A stretch of DNA of 64,000 nt, from positions 372,001 to 436,000 of the forward strand of contig NZ_JAUSXL010000002.1 in assembly GCF_030815975.1 (NCBI RefSeq), given 5' to 3'. Made by a program: the position numbers and the translations under genes. The notes under the pieces were generated by a model. The model had not been told where the DNA came from. It saw nothing but the letters and a program-made list of their open reading frames with translations, and made no database searches. This DNA comes from Variovorax paradoxus (lineage in GTDB: Bacteria > Pseudomonadota > Gammaproteobacteria > Burkholderiales > Burkholderiaceae_C). Positions 50,659 through 59,861 of this stretch are shown here, piece after piece. Each line of letters starts with the position of its first letter. The first letter of the stretch is position 1.

Positions 50659-50922
50659 TTAGGCAGCTGCAGCGGGGGCTGCGGCTGCAGCTTGCTTGAT
50701 CAGGCGCAGGACCGTGGGCGAAGCTTGTGCGCCGACGCTCTTCCAGTAGGCCAGGCGGTCCTGGGCAATACGGATGCTTTCTTCGTTTTCCTTGGCGGTC
50801 GGGTTGTAGAAACCCAGGCGCTCGATGAAACGGCCATCGCGGCGAACGCGCTTGTCCGACACGACGATGTTGAAGAACGGACGGCCTTTGGAGCCGCCGC
50901 GGGAAAGTCGAATGACGACCAT
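50659..50922 (-). CDS. rpsP: 30S ribosomal protein S16
   Basis: An 87-residue S16: [20 protein letters not shown], then [19 protein letters not shown], ending in an Ala-rich tail typical of Burkholderiales. First gene of the operon, with a promoter at 51057-51085 and a leader of about 130 nt. Confidence 0.98.
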   Translation of the reverse strand: MVVIRLSRGGSKGRPFFNIVVSDKRVRRDGRFIERLGFYNPTAKENEESIRIAQDRLAYWKSVGAQASPTVLRLIKQAAAAAPAAAA

Positions 50923-51056
50923 GATTTATCCTTGGGTGGTGCAGCAAGCCCGTATGTTGAACAAGATGTTCAACAAGGAAGCCCGCTCACAGTGTTCTTT
51001 CAACGTCGAGACACGCGACATGGCCACCCGGCCAGCGACACGCTGAAAAGCCTGCG

Positions 51057-51085
51057 ATTATAGCCCGACCCGCGTTTTCTCCGAA
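51057..51085 (-). promoter_or_regulatory. Promoter of the rpsP operon
   Basis: A perfect -10 TATAAT (51062-51057, minus strand) with TTCGGA at 17-bp spacing (51085-51080). The -10 and following bases (ATAATCGCAGGCTT) are identical to the candidate helicase promoter at 42542. The leader to rpsP is ~130 nt. Confidence 0.75.
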
Positions 51086-51119
51086 TTCCAGCGCTTTGCG
51101 CGCACCGTTTGCCACCTGC

Positions 51120-51644
51120 ATGACCCTCACCATCCGCCCCGGCCGCGACGAAGACATCGCGGCCATCACGGCCATCTATGCCCACCACGTGCTGAACGGC
51201 ACCGGCACTTTCGAGACCGAGCCTCCCTCTGCTGCCGACATGGCCGCGCGGCGCGCCGACGTGCTCGCCAAGAACCTGCCGTACCTGGTTGCCGAAGAAA
51301 ACGGCGAACTGTTGGGTTTTGCCTACTGCAACTGGTTCAAGCCGCGCCCGGCCTACCGCTTTTCGGCCGAAGACTCGATCTACATGTCCGAAGCCGCACG
51401 CGGCAAGGGCCTTGGTGCCCAACTGCTGGCAGCCCTCTCGCAGGCCGCCGAGGCGGCGGGCGTGCGCAAGCTGATCGCCGTCATCGGCGATTCGGCCAAT
51501 GCCGGCTCGGTCGGCGTGCATCGCAGCCAGGGCTTCACGCACGTGGGTGTGCTGAAAGACTGCGGCTGGAAGTTCGGCCAATGGCGCGACGTCATCCTGA
51601 TGGAAAAAGTGCTCGGCGAAGGCAGCACCACCCAACCCGAATGA
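51120..51644 (+). CDS. GNAT N-acetyltransferase, phosphinothricin/methionine-sulfoximine acetyltransferase-like
   Basis: A 174-residue GNAT enzyme. IRPGRDEDIAAITAIYAHHV (residues ~5-24), the acetyl-CoA loop SEAARGKGLGAQLL (~90-103), and the family-specific FTHVGVLKDCGWKFGQWRDV near the C-terminus are typical of the PAT/MddA/YwnH group, which acetylates phosphinothricin-like amino acids. The ATG at 51120 is used rather than a TTG upstream. Its stop overlaps the next gene by 4 bp. Confidence 0.88.
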   Translation: MTLTIRPGRDEDIAAITAIYAHHVLNGTGTFETEPPSAADMAARRADVLAKNLPYLVAEENGELLGFAYCNWFKPRPAYRFSAEDSIYMSEAARGKGLGAQLLAALSQAAEAAGVRKLIAVIGDSANAGSVGVHRSQGFTHVGVLKDCGWKFGQWRDVILMEKVLGEGSTTQPE

Positions 51645-52087
51645 AAAACAAGACCATTGCCGCCTGGCTCTCCTTCCTGGGCGGCCCGCTGGGCCTGCAC
51701 CGCTTCTACCTGCGCGGCATGGGCGACTGGCTCGGCTGGCTGCTGCCCATTCCGACGGCGCTGGGCCTCTACGGCATCGAGCGCGCGCGCATGTACGGCC
51801 TGGACGACGGCTGGAGCTGGGTGCTGATTCCGATGCTGGGCTTCACCATCGCGGGATGCGCGCTGATGGCCATCGTCTACGGCCTCATGACGCCCGAGAA
51901 GTGGAACGCCCGCTTCAACGCCGGCGCGCCTTCGGACGCCGAACCGGGCCGCACCAACTGGGCCACGATCGGCGCCGTGGTGCTGGCACTCCTGTTCGGC
52001 ACCACGGTGCTGATGTCCAGCATCGTGTTCAGCTTCCAGCGCTACTTCGAACACCAGGTCGAGGAAGGCCGGAAGATCTCGCAGTAG
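51641..52087 (+). CDS. TM2-domain-like small membrane protein
   Basis: A 148-residue protein with four hydrophobic segments. The N-terminal pattern KTIAAWLSFLGGPLGLHRFY followed by G-D-W-L resembles the TM2 domain (GxxGxHRFYxG). It overlaps the acetyltransferase gene (ATGA). Function unknown. Confidence 0.7.
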   Translation: MKNKTIAAWLSFLGGPLGLHRFYLRGMGDWLGWLLPIPTALGLYGIERARMYGLDDGWSWVLIPMLGFTIAGCALMAIVYGLMTPEKWNARFNAGAPSDAEPGRTNWATIGAVVLALLFGTTVLMSSIVFSFQRYFEHQVEEGRKISQ

Positions 52088-52103
52088 CTGCGGCGGCCGC
52101 GCC

Positions 52104-53114
52104 TCAGAAAATCTGCAGGCTGAGCCAGTACGCAATGGCGGCCACGAAGGCCGAGGCGGGAATCGTGAAGATCCAGGCCCAGACGATGTTGCCCGCCACG
52201 CCCCAGCGCACGGCGCTCGCGCGCTGCGCGGAGCCCACGCCGACGATCGCGCCGGTGATGGTGTGGGTGGTCGACACGGGGATGCCCAGCGCGGTGGCCA
52301 GGAACAGCGTGAGCGCGCCGCCGGTCTCTGCGCAGAAGCCGCCCACGGGCTTGAGCTTGGTGATCTTCTGGCCCATGGTCTTCACGATGCGCCAGCCGCC
52401 GAACATGGTGCCCAGCGCAATCGCGGTGTAGCAGCTCACGATGGTCCAGGTCGGTGGGCTCGCATCCGTGGCCGAGGCGTAGCCGGTGGCGATCAGCAGC
52501 ATCCAGATGATGCCGATGGTCTTCTGCGCGTCATTGCCGCCGTGGCCCAGGCTGTAGGCCCCGGCGGACACCAGCTGCAGCCGCCGGAACCAGCGGTCGA
52601 TGCGCGAAGGCGTGGCGCGCCGGAAACCCCAGGCCACCAGCACCATCATCATCGAGCCCAGCAGAAAACCGAGGAACGGCGAAACGAAGATGAACGCCAC
52701 CGTCTTCCAGATGCCCGAGGCCACCAGCCCGCTGGTGCCGGTCTTGGAAATCACCGCGCCCACGATGCCGCCGATCAGCGCATGCGACGAGCTGCTTGGA
52801 ATGCCGTAGTACCAGGTGACGAGATTCCAGCTGATGGCGCCCACCAGCGCGCCGAAGACCACATGCACATCGACCACACCGGGCTGGGCAATGCCCTTGC
52901 CGACCGTGGCCGCCACGCTCAGGTGGAAGATGAAGATCGCGATCAGGTTGAAGAAGGCCGCGAACAGCACGGCGTGCCCCGGCTTGAGCACGCCGGTGGA
53001 CACCACGGTGGCGATCGAGTTCGCCGCGTCGTGGAAGCCGTTCATGAAGTCGAACAGGATCGCCAGCGCGACCAGAATCATCACCACCCACAGGGCGACC
53101 TGAACCGTTGCCAT
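52104..53114 (-). CDS. pit: Low-affinity inorganic phosphate transporter, Pit family
   Basis: A 336-residue polytopic protein. Both Pit signatures are present: DFMNGFHDAANSIATVVST (residues ~23-41) and LGHGGNDAQKTIGI (~194-207), with ten or so membrane segments. It carries out proton- or cation-coupled phosphate (or metal-phosphate) uptake. It follows a DUF47/PhoU-like gene by 13 bp, the standard pairing. Confidence 0.93.
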   Translation of the reverse strand: MATVQVALWVVMILVALAILFDFMNGFHDAANSIATVVSTGVLKPGHAVLFAAFFNLIAIFIFHLSVAATVGKGIAQPGVVDVHVVFGALVGAISWNLVTWYYGIPSSSSHALIGGIVGAVISKTGTSGLVASGIWKTVAFIFVSPFLGFLLGSMMMVLVAWGFRRATPSRIDRWFRRLQLVSAGAYSLGHGGNDAQKTIGIIWMLLIATGYASATDASPPTWTIVSCYTAIALGTMFGGWRIVKTMGQKITKLKPVGGFCAETGGALTLFLATALGIPVSTTHTITGAIVGVGSAQRASAVRWGVAGNIVWAWIFTIPASAFVAAIAYWLSLQIF

Positions 53115-53127
53115 CGATGGTTACCGC

Positions 53128-53772
53128 TCAGGAATTCTCGAGGACGATGCCCTCGATGACGTTGGCCACGTCCTCGCACTTGTCGGTGATGGTCTCGAGC
53201 AATTCGTAGATTGCCTTGAGCTTGATCACTTCGCGCACATCGGGCTCCTCGCGGAACAGCTTGCTCATGGCGCTGCGCATCACGCGGTCGGCGTCCGACT
53301 CGAGGCGGTCGATTTCCTCGCAGGTCTTGAGCGTGGCCTCGGCCACCGCCGGATCGGCGATCTTGCCGAGGTACTTGACGGCGTCCTTCAGGCGGTCGCA
53401 GCACTTCACGCTGAGCGCGGTGAGGCGCACGATCTCGTCGGTCATGTGGCGCACGTCGTACAGCGCCATGGTCTCGGCCGAGTCCTGGATCAGGTCGGCC
53501 ACGTCGTCCATCGTGTTGATGAGCTTGTGGATCTGCTCGCGGTCGATCGGCGTGATGAAGGTCTTGTGGATCAGCCGGTTGACGTCGTGCGTGACGCGGT
53601 CAGCCGCACGCTCGGCATTGTCGACATCGCGGTTGTACTGCTCGCGCAGATGCACGTCGTTGTAGTTGGCCACGAGTTGCTCGAACGCCCGCGCCGCTTC
53701 GACGATGCGCTCGGCGTGCTGGTTGAACATCTCGAAAAAATTCCCCTCGCGGGGCAGCAGCTTGCCGAACAT
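53128..53772 (-). CDS. DUF47 family protein (PhoU-like, Pit accessory)
   Basis: A 214-residue all-helical protein starting MFGKLLPREGNFFEMFNQHA. Repeated heptad-like helices (EAARAFEQLVANYNDVH; ADRVTHDVNRLIHKTFITPI; CEEIDRLESDADRVMRSAMS) match DUF47 proteins, which resemble PhoU and are thought to modulate the linked Pit transporter. It is first in the two-gene unit. No convincing Pho box was seen upstream. Confidence 0.9.
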   Translation of the reverse strand: MFGKLLPREGNFFEMFNQHAERIVEAARAFEQLVANYNDVHLREQYNRDVDNAERAADRVTHDVNRLIHKTFITPIDREQIHKLINTMDDVADLIQDSAETMALYDVRHMTDEIVRLTALSVKCCDRLKDAVKYLGKIADPAVAEATLKTCEEIDRLESDADRVMRSAMSKLFREEPDVREVIKLKAIYELLETITDKCEDVANVIEGIVLENS

Positions 53773-53888
53773 GGCGCTCTCCTGGGTTCGCGGCTGCCAC
53801 AAATGCGTGACAACGTCATGAAAAACCGCGCAAGTGTAATGGGCGGAGCAAAGCCGCCCGGCCAAGGGGGTTCCGCGCCCCCGCCCAC

Positions 53889-54539
53889 TCAGTCGCGGAT
53901 TCGCTCGATGACCTGCGAGGAAACGCGGGCAAGCGCCGCGCGCGGCACCTTGTCGGGCGCAATCTCCGCGAGGGGCTTCAGCACGAAGGCACGGTCGCGC
54001 ATGCGCGGGTGCGGCAAGCTCAGCGCGGGCGTGTCCTTGACCGCGTTGCCGTGCAGCAGCAGGTCGAGGTCGAGCGCGCGCGGCGCATTGGGAAAGGGCC
54101 GTTCGCGGCCGGCCTGCTCCTCGAGCAGGTGCAGCTCGGACAGGAACGCCTCGGCCGTGAGCCCGGTCCGCACGGCCACCACGGCGTTGATGAAATCGGG
54201 CCCCGCCGCATCGACCGGTGCACTGCGGTAGAGCGACGAGCGCGCCGTCACCACGGTGCGCTCGATGGCGCCGATGGCGTCCATGGCCGCCTTCACGGCG
54301 GCCTGGGCGTCGCCCAGGTTGGCGCCGATGGCGACGAAGGCCTGCACGGTCGGATAGTCCTCGCGCGTGCGGCGCGGGGGCGCACCCGCAGACCCCGCCT
54401 GGCCGGAGGGCCGGCTGGACGCGCGCCGCGCGGGCGCCGGCCCGCTGCTCTTGGGCTTCGACGAAGGACCGCCGCGCGATGGCGGCCGGCCCTGGCCGCC
54501 GCCGCTCTTGCCGTCCTTCGGCCGGTTTGGTGCGCTCAT
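53889..54539 (-). CDS. folK: 6-hydroxymethyl-dihydropterin pyrophosphokinase with a basic N-terminal extension
   Basis: A 216-residue protein. Residues ~65-216 are a complete HPPK domain: AFVAIGANLGD (~70-80), SSLYRSAPVD (~107-116), INAVVAVRT, and NAPRALDLDLLLHG (~155-168). It makes the pterin pyrophosphate for folate. The first ~62 residues are a low-complexity Pro/Gly/Ser/Arg/Lys stretch, absent from standard HPPK. An internal start would give a normal-length protein, but no better site was found. It overlaps pcnB by 4 bp (ATGA). Confidence 0.93.
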   Translation of the reverse strand: MSAPNRPKDGKSGGGQGRPPSRGGPSSKPKSSGPAPARRASSRPSGQAGSAGAPPRRTREDYPTVQAFVAIGANLGDAQAAVKAAMDAIGAIERTVVTARSSLYRSAPVDAAGPDFINAVVAVRTGLTAEAFLSELHLLEEQAGRERPFPNAPRALDLDLLLHGNAVKDTPALSLPHPRMRDRAFVLKPLAEIAPDKVPRAALARVSSQVIERIRD

Positions 54540-56173
54540 TCGGCTGCGGCGCTTGCGCCGCCCTCGCCGCCACCACCCGCGCGCGGCTTGCGGCGACGGC
54601 GGCGCTTGCGCGGCGCGGCCGCTTCGCCATCGGGCGGCACGGCGCCGGCATCGACTTCGATTCCGGCTTCATCATCGCCATCTCCATCGCCGTCCCGCTG
54701 CCGCGGTTCGGACTCGGCCTGGCGCACTGCCGGCTCGCCGCGCGGCTTCGGCGCCACCGGGTCGCGCGTTCGCACGCGCTGGCGGGTCTTCTGCTCGTCG
54801 CGCACCTGCTCCAGCAGGTCTTGCTGGCGCAGGTCGTCGGCGGTGCTGAACTCCTGCCACCACTCGGCGATGGCCTCGCTGACCTCGCCCACGTCGGCGC
54901 GCAGCCGCATGAAGTCGAAGGCGGCGCGGAACCGCGCCTGGTCGACCAGGCTGTAGGGCGTGGAGCCGGTGCGCTTGTCGAAGCGCGGCTGCATCATCCA
55001 GATCTCGCGCATGTCGGCTGCGAGCTTGCCGCGGCCCGAGACATCGCCGATGCGGGCGTTGAACACGTCGTCGATCGCGTCCTGCAGCGCCGGGAACGGC
55101 GGCTGCGGGCGCTGGCCGCGCTGGCCCTGGACGCGCTGGGCCCAGCCGTCGCGCACGTCGGCCCACAGCACACAGGCCAGGAGGAAGCTCGGCGCCACGG
55201 GCTTGCCTTCGCCGACGCGGCGGTCGGTGTCCTGCAGCGCCGCCTTCACGAACGGCGAGTCGGCGCGCTCCACCACCACGTCGAGCAGCGGATAGATGCC
55301 CGTGGCGAGGCCCAGCTTGCGCAGTTGCTCGACCGTGGCAATGGCATGGCCGGTCTGCAGCAGCTTGAGCATTTCGTCGAACAGGCGGCTCTGCGGCACG
55401 TCGGCCAGCAGCTTGCTCGATTCGACCAGCGGCGCGGCCGTCTTGGTTTCCATCTTGAAGCCGAGCGCCGCGAGCTTGGCCGAGAAGCGGATCGCGCGAA
55501 TGATGCGCACCGGGTCTTCGCGGTAGCGCGTGGCGGGGTCGCCGATCATGCGCAGCGTGAGCTTCTGGGCGTCCTTGATGCCGTTGTGATAGTCGACCAC
55601 GATCTGGTTGGCCGGGTCGTAGTACATGGCGTTCACGGTGAAGTCGCGGCGCGCCGCGTCTTCCTCCTGCGGGCCCCAGACGTTGTCGCGCAGCACGCGG
55701 CCGCTGGCGTCCACCGCGTGCTTCATGCTCGCGAGCTCGCCCTTGCTGGTGCGCTCGTTGCCGGCCACCTGCTCGGCGGCGGCGTTGTCCATGTAGGCGC
55801 GGAAGGTCGAAACCTCGATCACCTCGTGTTCGCGGCCGCGCCCGTACACCACGTGCACGATGCGAAAGCGCCGCCCGATGATGAAGGCGCGGCGGAACAG
55901 CGACTTCACCTGCTCGGGCGTGGCATTGGTGGCCACGTCGAAGTCCTTGGGGCGCAGGCCCAGCAGCAGGTCGCGCACCGCGCCACCCACCACGTAGGCT
56001 TCGTAGCCCGCCTGCTGGAGCGTGGTGAGCACGTTCCGGGCGCGTTCGTCGACCAGGGCCGGATCGATCTTGTGAACCTCTGCCGGCACCTCCTGGCGCT
56101 TGCCGAAGCGGCTCTTGCCCTGTGTGCCGCCGGCCGATTTGCCGAGCAGCTTGTCGATGAATTTCTTGATCAT
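54536..56173 (-). CDS. pcnB: Poly(A) polymerase I
   Basis: A 545-residue nucleotidyltransferase. Catalytic core VVGGAVRDLLLGLRPKDFDV (residues ~61-80), RRDFTVNAMYYDP (~170-182) and REDPVRIIRAIRFSAKL (~218-234) are typical of PcnB/CCA-adding enzymes; the N-terminal FGKRQEVPAEVHKID and long basic C-terminal tail (RKRRRRRKPRAGGGG) point to PcnB. It polyadenylates RNAs for decay and affects plasmid copy control. Sits between hda and folK, a typical betaproteobacterial order. Confidence 0.94.
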   Translation of the reverse strand: MIKKFIDKLLGKSAGGTQGKSRFGKRQEVPAEVHKIDPALVDERARNVLTTLQQAGYEAYVVGGAVRDLLLGLRPKDFDVATNATPEQVKSLFRRAFIIGRRFRIVHVVYGRGREHEVIEVSTFRAYMDNAAAEQVAGNERTSKGELASMKHAVDASGRVLRDNVWGPQEEDAARRDFTVNAMYYDPANQIVVDYHNGIKDAQKLTLRMIGDPATRYREDPVRIIRAIRFSAKLAALGFKMETKTAAPLVESSKLLADVPQSRLFDEMLKLLQTGHAIATVEQLRKLGLATGIYPLLDVVVERADSPFVKAALQDTDRRVGEGKPVAPSFLLACVLWADVRDGWAQRVQGQRGQRPQPPFPALQDAIDDVFNARIGDVSGRGKLAADMREIWMMQPRFDKRTGSTPYSLVDQARFRAAFDFMRLRADVGEVSEAIAEWWQEFSTADDLRQQDLLEQVRDEQKTRQRVRTRDPVAPKPRGEPAVRQAESEPRQRDGDGDGDDEAGIEVDAGAVPPDGEAAAPRKRRRRRKPRAGGGGEGGASAAAE

Positions 56174-56192
56174 TGTTGGTTGAAGCTCTTCT

Positions 56193-56879
56193 CTATTCGT
56201 TTTCGAGCATGGATCGGATCAGCGGGATCGTGATCGCGCGCTGTGTCTGGAGGGCGTAGCCGTCGAGCTGCGTGAGCAGCTCCATCAGGCTGCCCAGGTC
56301 GCGGCTGAAGCGGTGCAGCATGTAGTCGAGCACCTCGTCCGACAGCATCACGCCGCGCGTATCGGCGGCCTGGCGCAGCACCGCGCGGCGTTCGCTTTCG
56401 CTCAGCACCTGAAGGTGGAACACATGGCCCCAGCCCAGGCGGGTACGGAGGTCTTCGCGCAGCGGCAGGTCGGCCGGCGGCAGCGCGCCCGCGGCCACCA
56501 CGCCGCGCTGCAGTGTCTGCGCGTTGACGAACCAGTTGAAGGCCGCGTGCTGTTGCACGGCGGTGTAGAGATGCACGTCGTCGAGCAGCACGGCGCCCCA
56601 GCGCTCGTCGAACTCGGGCGGCTCCAGCAGGCCGGCATGCAGCCAGCCCACGCTCGCGCCCTGCTCGCGCAGTGCGACACGCACCGATTCGAGCAGATGG
56701 GTCTTGCCGCTGCCGCTTTCGCCCCACAGGTAGGTGGGCACGGGAGAGTGAGGCACGGCGTTGCCGGCGCCGCCCACCCACAGTTGCAGGTGCCGCAGCG
56801 CCGCCTCGTTCGGGCCGGCAAAAAAAGCGTCGAAGCTGGGGCCCGTCGCAATGCCGATATCGAGCGCGAGCTGTTTCAT
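56193..56879 (-). CDS. hda: DnaA regulatory inactivator Hda
   Basis: A 228-residue AAA+ protein related to DnaA. Starts MKQLALDIG, which contains the QL-x-L clamp-binding motif. Walker A GESGSGKTHLLES (residues ~47-59), Walker B AVLLDDVHLY (~96-105), sensor and arginine-finger region LREDLRTRLGWGHVF (~140-154). It promotes hydrolysis of DnaA-ATP with the sliding clamp. An ATG at 56894 would add MNLPG. Divergent from purM. A GGGCCC/GGGCCC hairpin lies just upstream. Confidence 0.93.
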   Translation of the reverse strand: MKQLALDIGIATGPSFDAFFAGPNEAALRHLQLWVGGAGNAVPHSPVPTYLWGESGSGKTHLLESVRVALREQGASVGWLHAGLLEPPEFDERWGAVLLDDVHLYTAVQQHAAFNWFVNAQTLQRGVVAAGALPPADLPLREDLRTRLGWGHVFHLQVLSESERRAVLRQAADTRGVMLSDEVLDYMLHRFSRDLGSLMELLTQLDGYALQTQRAITIPLIRSMLENE

Positions 56880-56998
56880 CCCGGGAAGGTTCATGGAGGG
56901 GGCCCGGAGGGCCCTTAAAATCGTGAGGAATTCTATCGGTCCGGCCGCTTCGGTCGCCGGCGCCTCCACCTTCCCGCCCTTCCCGACACCGTCCGACC

Positions 56999-58048
56999 AT
57001 GACTTCCCCCACGCCCACCCCGCTCAGCTACAAGGATGCAGGTGTCGATATCGATGCCGGCGACGCCCTGATCGACCGCATCAAGCCGCTCGCCAAGAAG
57101 ACCCTGCGCGAAGGCGTGCTGGCCGGCATCGGCGGCTTCGGCGCGCTGTTCGAGGTGCCCAAGCGCTACAAGGAGCCGGTGCTGGTGAGCGGCACCGACG
57201 GGGTGGGCACCAAGCTCAAGCTGGCCTTCGAATGGAACATGCACGACACGGTCGGCATCGACCTGGTGGCCATGAGCGTCAACGACGTGCTGGTGCAGGG
57301 CGCCGAGCCCCTCTTCTTTCTCGACTATTTCGCCTGCGGCAAGCTCGACGTGGACACGGCCGCGGCCGTGATCGGCGGCATCGCCCGCGGCTGCGAACTC
57401 TCGGGCTGCGCGCTGATCGGCGGCGAAACCGCCGAAATGCCCGGCATGTACCCGGCCGGCGAGTACGACCTGGCGGGCTTCGCGGTCGGCGCGGTCGAAA
57501 AGTCGAAGATCCTCACGGGCCAGAACGTGAAGCCCGGCGATGTGGTGCTGGGCCTGGCCTCGGCCGGCGTGCATTCCAACGGCTTCAGCCTGGTGCGCAA
57601 GGTGATCGAACGCGCCCAACAAGGCGGGGCCGATCTGCCCGCCACGCTCGACGGCAAGCCCTTCCGCCAAGCCGTGATGGAACCCACCCACCTCTACGTG
57701 AAGCCGGTGCTCGAGGCGCTGGCCAGGCACCCGATCAAGGCGCTGGCCCACATCACGGGCGGCGGCCTGCTCGAGAACATTCCGCGCGTGCTGCCCGAAG
57801 GCACGGCGGCCCACCTCAGGAAGGGCAGCTGGCCGCAGACCGAGCTCTTCGCCTGGCTGCAGAAGGTGGCGGGCATCGACGACATCGAGATGAACCGCAC
57901 CTTCAACAACGGCATCGGCATGGTGGTGGTGATCGAGGCGGCCGAAGCCGCAGCCTGCGCCGCCACGCTGCGCACGGCCGGCGAGTCGGTGTTCGAGATC
58001 GGCACCATCGCCGATCGCGGCACGGGCGCCGCCGTAGTGGTTGGCTGA
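56999..58048 (+). CDS. purM: Phosphoribosylformylglycinamidine cyclo-ligase
   Basis: A 349-residue AIR synthetase. [20 protein letters not shown] (residues ~11-30), [15 protein letters not shown] (~62-76), [20 protein letters not shown] (~92-111), [11 protein letters not shown] (~141-151) and the glycine-rich [15 protein letters not shown] (~252-266). It forms 5-aminoimidazole ribotide in purine synthesis. A good -10 (TAAAAT) lies at 56916-56921, but no clear -35. Confidence 0.97.
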   Translation: MTSPTPTPLSYKDAGVDIDAGDALIDRIKPLAKKTLREGVLAGIGGFGALFEVPKRYKEPVLVSGTDGVGTKLKLAFEWNMHDTVGIDLVAMSVNDVLVQGAEPLFFLDYFACGKLDVDTAAAVIGGIARGCELSGCALIGGETAEMPGMYPAGEYDLAGFAVGAVEKSKILTGQNVKPGDVVLGLASAGVHSNGFSLVRKVIERAQQGGADLPATLDGKPFRQAVMEPTHLYVKPVLEALARHPIKALAHITGGGLLENIPRVLPEGTAAHLRKGSWPQTELFAWLQKVAGIDDIEMNRTFNNGIGMVVVIEAAEAAACAATLRTAGESVFEIGTIADRGTGAAVVVG

Positions 58049-58091
58049 TCTCCCTCCGAGGCTCGCAAGCGCGGCAAGCACCCGGACCCTG

Positions 58092-59156
58092 ATGGCCAAA
58101 CCCTCCCTCGCCACCATCGACACCAAGCCCCAGCCCGCTTCGCGCAACGTGGTGCTGGCCAGCTACCTGCTGATGCCGGCCGCCCTGCTGCTGGTGATGT
58201 GGGAGCACCTGCTGCCCGGCCTGCTGTGTGTGTGCATCGGCTTTCTGGCCACGCGCCGGTTCGCGCGCCTGATCGGCACCGGGCTGGCGCGGCTGAGGCT
58301 GCCGTACGAGGGTGCCGACGTCCTGGCCCGGGTGCTGGCTGTCACGCTGGTGCTGCTGGCGCCCATCGCGCTGATCTCCCTGGGCCTGTCGCAGGCGCGC
58401 GAGTACATCCTCGACGCGCCCGACCAGTACCGCGACCTGCTCGACTACACGGCGCGCACCGTGCTCGAACTGCGGCTCAAGCTGCCACCCGAAATTGCGG
58501 TCTACCTGCCCGAAGGCGCGGCCGAAGTGCAGCGCGTGGTGGCCAACTACCTGCGCGCGCAGGCCGGCTCGCTGGCGCTGGCCGGACGGGCATGGCTCGG
58601 CGGCCTGCTGTTTGCCTATGTGGGCCTGATCGTGGGCGGGCTGGCCGCCATCGCGCCCTCGCCGCTGCAGCGCCGGCCGCTTGCCGCACAGCTGCACCGG
58701 CGCATCGCCATCTTCGGCGAGGCCTTCGGCCAGATCGTCGCCGCGCAGTTCTGGATCGCCGCCTTCAACACGCTGCTGACCGCCGTCTTCCTGCTGTTCC
58801 TGATGCCGCTCTGGGGCCCTCACCTGCCCTACACGCCGGCACTCATCACGCTGACCTTCGTGGCGGGCCTGGTACCCATCGTCGGCAACCTGGTCTGCAA
58901 TTCGGTGATCACGCTGGTGGCGCTGTCGGTATCGCCCGTGACGGCGCTGGCATGCCTGGTGTTCCTGATCATCATCCACAAGGCCGAATACGTGATCAAC
59001 GCCAAGGTGGTCGGCAGCCGCACGCAGATGCGGGTGTGGGAGCTGCTGGCGGTGATGTTCGTGGCCGAGGCGGTGTTCGGCCCGGCCGGACTGGTGGCGG
59101 CGCCGCTTTTCTATGCGTATCTCAAGAAAGAGCTGCAGGCGGCCGGACTGGTCTAG
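58092..59156 (+). CDS. AI-2E family transporter (PerM-like membrane protein)
   Basis: A 354-residue polytopic protein. Segments near residues 20-55, 75-100 and 165-190 and four more near the C-terminus (TLLTAVFLLFLMPLWG, GLVPIVGNLVCNSVI, PAGLVAAPLFYAYLK) match the AI-2E/UPF0118 family. The ATG at 58092 is preferred over a TTG at 58041. Linkage of AI-2E-type proteins to purM and hda is common in betaproteobacteria. Actual substrate unknown. A GGTCCGC/GCGGACC hairpin at 59197-59216 follows, without a T run. Confidence 0.88.
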   Translation: MAKPSLATIDTKPQPASRNVVLASYLLMPAALLLVMWEHLLPGLLCVCIGFLATRRFARLIGTGLARLRLPYEGADVLARVLAVTLVLLAPIALISLGLSQAREYILDAPDQYRDLLDYTARTVLELRLKLPPEIAVYLPEGAAEVQRVVANYLRAQAGSLALAGRAWLGGLLFAYVGLIVGGLAAIAPSPLQRRPLAAQLHRRIAIFGEAFGQIVAAQFWIAAFNTLLTAVFLLFLMPLWGPHLPYTPALITLTFVAGLVPIVGNLVCNSVITLVALSVSPVTALACLVFLIIIHKAEYVINAKVVGSRTQMRVWELLAVMFVAEAVFGPAGLVAAPLFYAYLKKELQAAGLV

Positions 59157-59276
59157 GGCCCGCAGGCAGACTCTGTGTCCTGATTTGATCGGTTCTGGTC
59201 CGCTTCGGCGCGGACCGTGGGCTGGCAGCATAGAAGAATAGGCGGCATCATTCACTCCGCCCTTCGAGCCAACGCC

Positions 59277-59861
59277 ATGAAATCCTGTCTGATTGTGATC
59301 GATGCGCAGGAATCGTTCCGCCAGCGGCCGTACTGGTCCGAAAACGTCGCGCAGCCCTATTTCGCCGCCCAGAACGCGCTGATCGAAGGCTGCCTGGCCG
59401 CCGGCATTCCGATCGTGCGCATCTTCCACGTCGATGGTCCCGCTGCCGCAAGCCATCCCTTCGCGGTCGAGTCGGGCTTCGTGCGGCCGATCGAAGGCCT
59501 GGCGGCTTTCGAGGCAGCGGCCACCTTCACCAAGCACCGCCACAGCGCGCTGGTCAACAGCGGGCTCGACATCTGGCTCACGCAGCACGGCATCGGCCGG
59601 CTGATCGTGAGCGGCATCCGCACCGAGCAATGCTGCGAAACCACCACGCGCCACGCTTCCGACCTGGGCTGGGAAGTCGACTACGTGACCGAGGCCACGC
59701 TGACATTCGACATGCTGCAGCCCGACGGCCGGCCGCTTGCCGCGGCCGACATCAAGGCGCGCACGGCGGCCGTGCTGGACGGCCGGTTCGCCACCGTGTG
59801 CAGCGTCGCGCAGGCGCTGCAGCGTGCCGGCATCGAGGCCGGCGAAAGCGTGGCGGCATGA
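59277..59861 (+). CDS. Isochorismatase-family cysteine hydrolase
   Basis: A 194-residue protein with the family triad: Asp in LIVIDAQESF (residue ~9), Lys in FTKHRHSAL (~83), and Cys in GIRTEQCCETTTRHASDLG (~120). Family members hydrolyse amides or related bonds, such as nicotinamide or carbamoyl groups. First of three overlapping genes with a DJ-1/PfpI protein and a GlxA-type regulator. Confidence 0.87.
   Translation: MKSCLIVIDAQESFRQRPYWSENVAQPYFAAQNALIEGCLAAGIPIVRIFHVDGPAAASHPFAVESGFVRPIEGLAAFEAAATFTKHRHSALVNSGLDIWLTQHGIGRLIVSGIRTEQCCETTTRHASDLGWEVDYVTEATLTFDMLQPDGRPLAAADIKARTAAVLDGRFATVCSVAQALQRAGIEAGESVAA

Noticed and set aside
53773..53888. Possible Pho box upstream of the DUF47-pit unit (TTGTCAC-like repeats)
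   Set aside because: Spacing and sequence do not match two CTGTCAT half-sites.
54218..56233. A 671-codon plus-strand frame across folK and pcnB
   Set aside because: Antisense to two well-supported genes; composition is that of a complementary-frame artefact.
59197..59216. GGTCCGC/GCGGACC hairpin as a terminator of the AI-2E-family gene
   Set aside because: No T run follows on the plus strand and the stem is only 7 bp, so it was not listed as a terminator.
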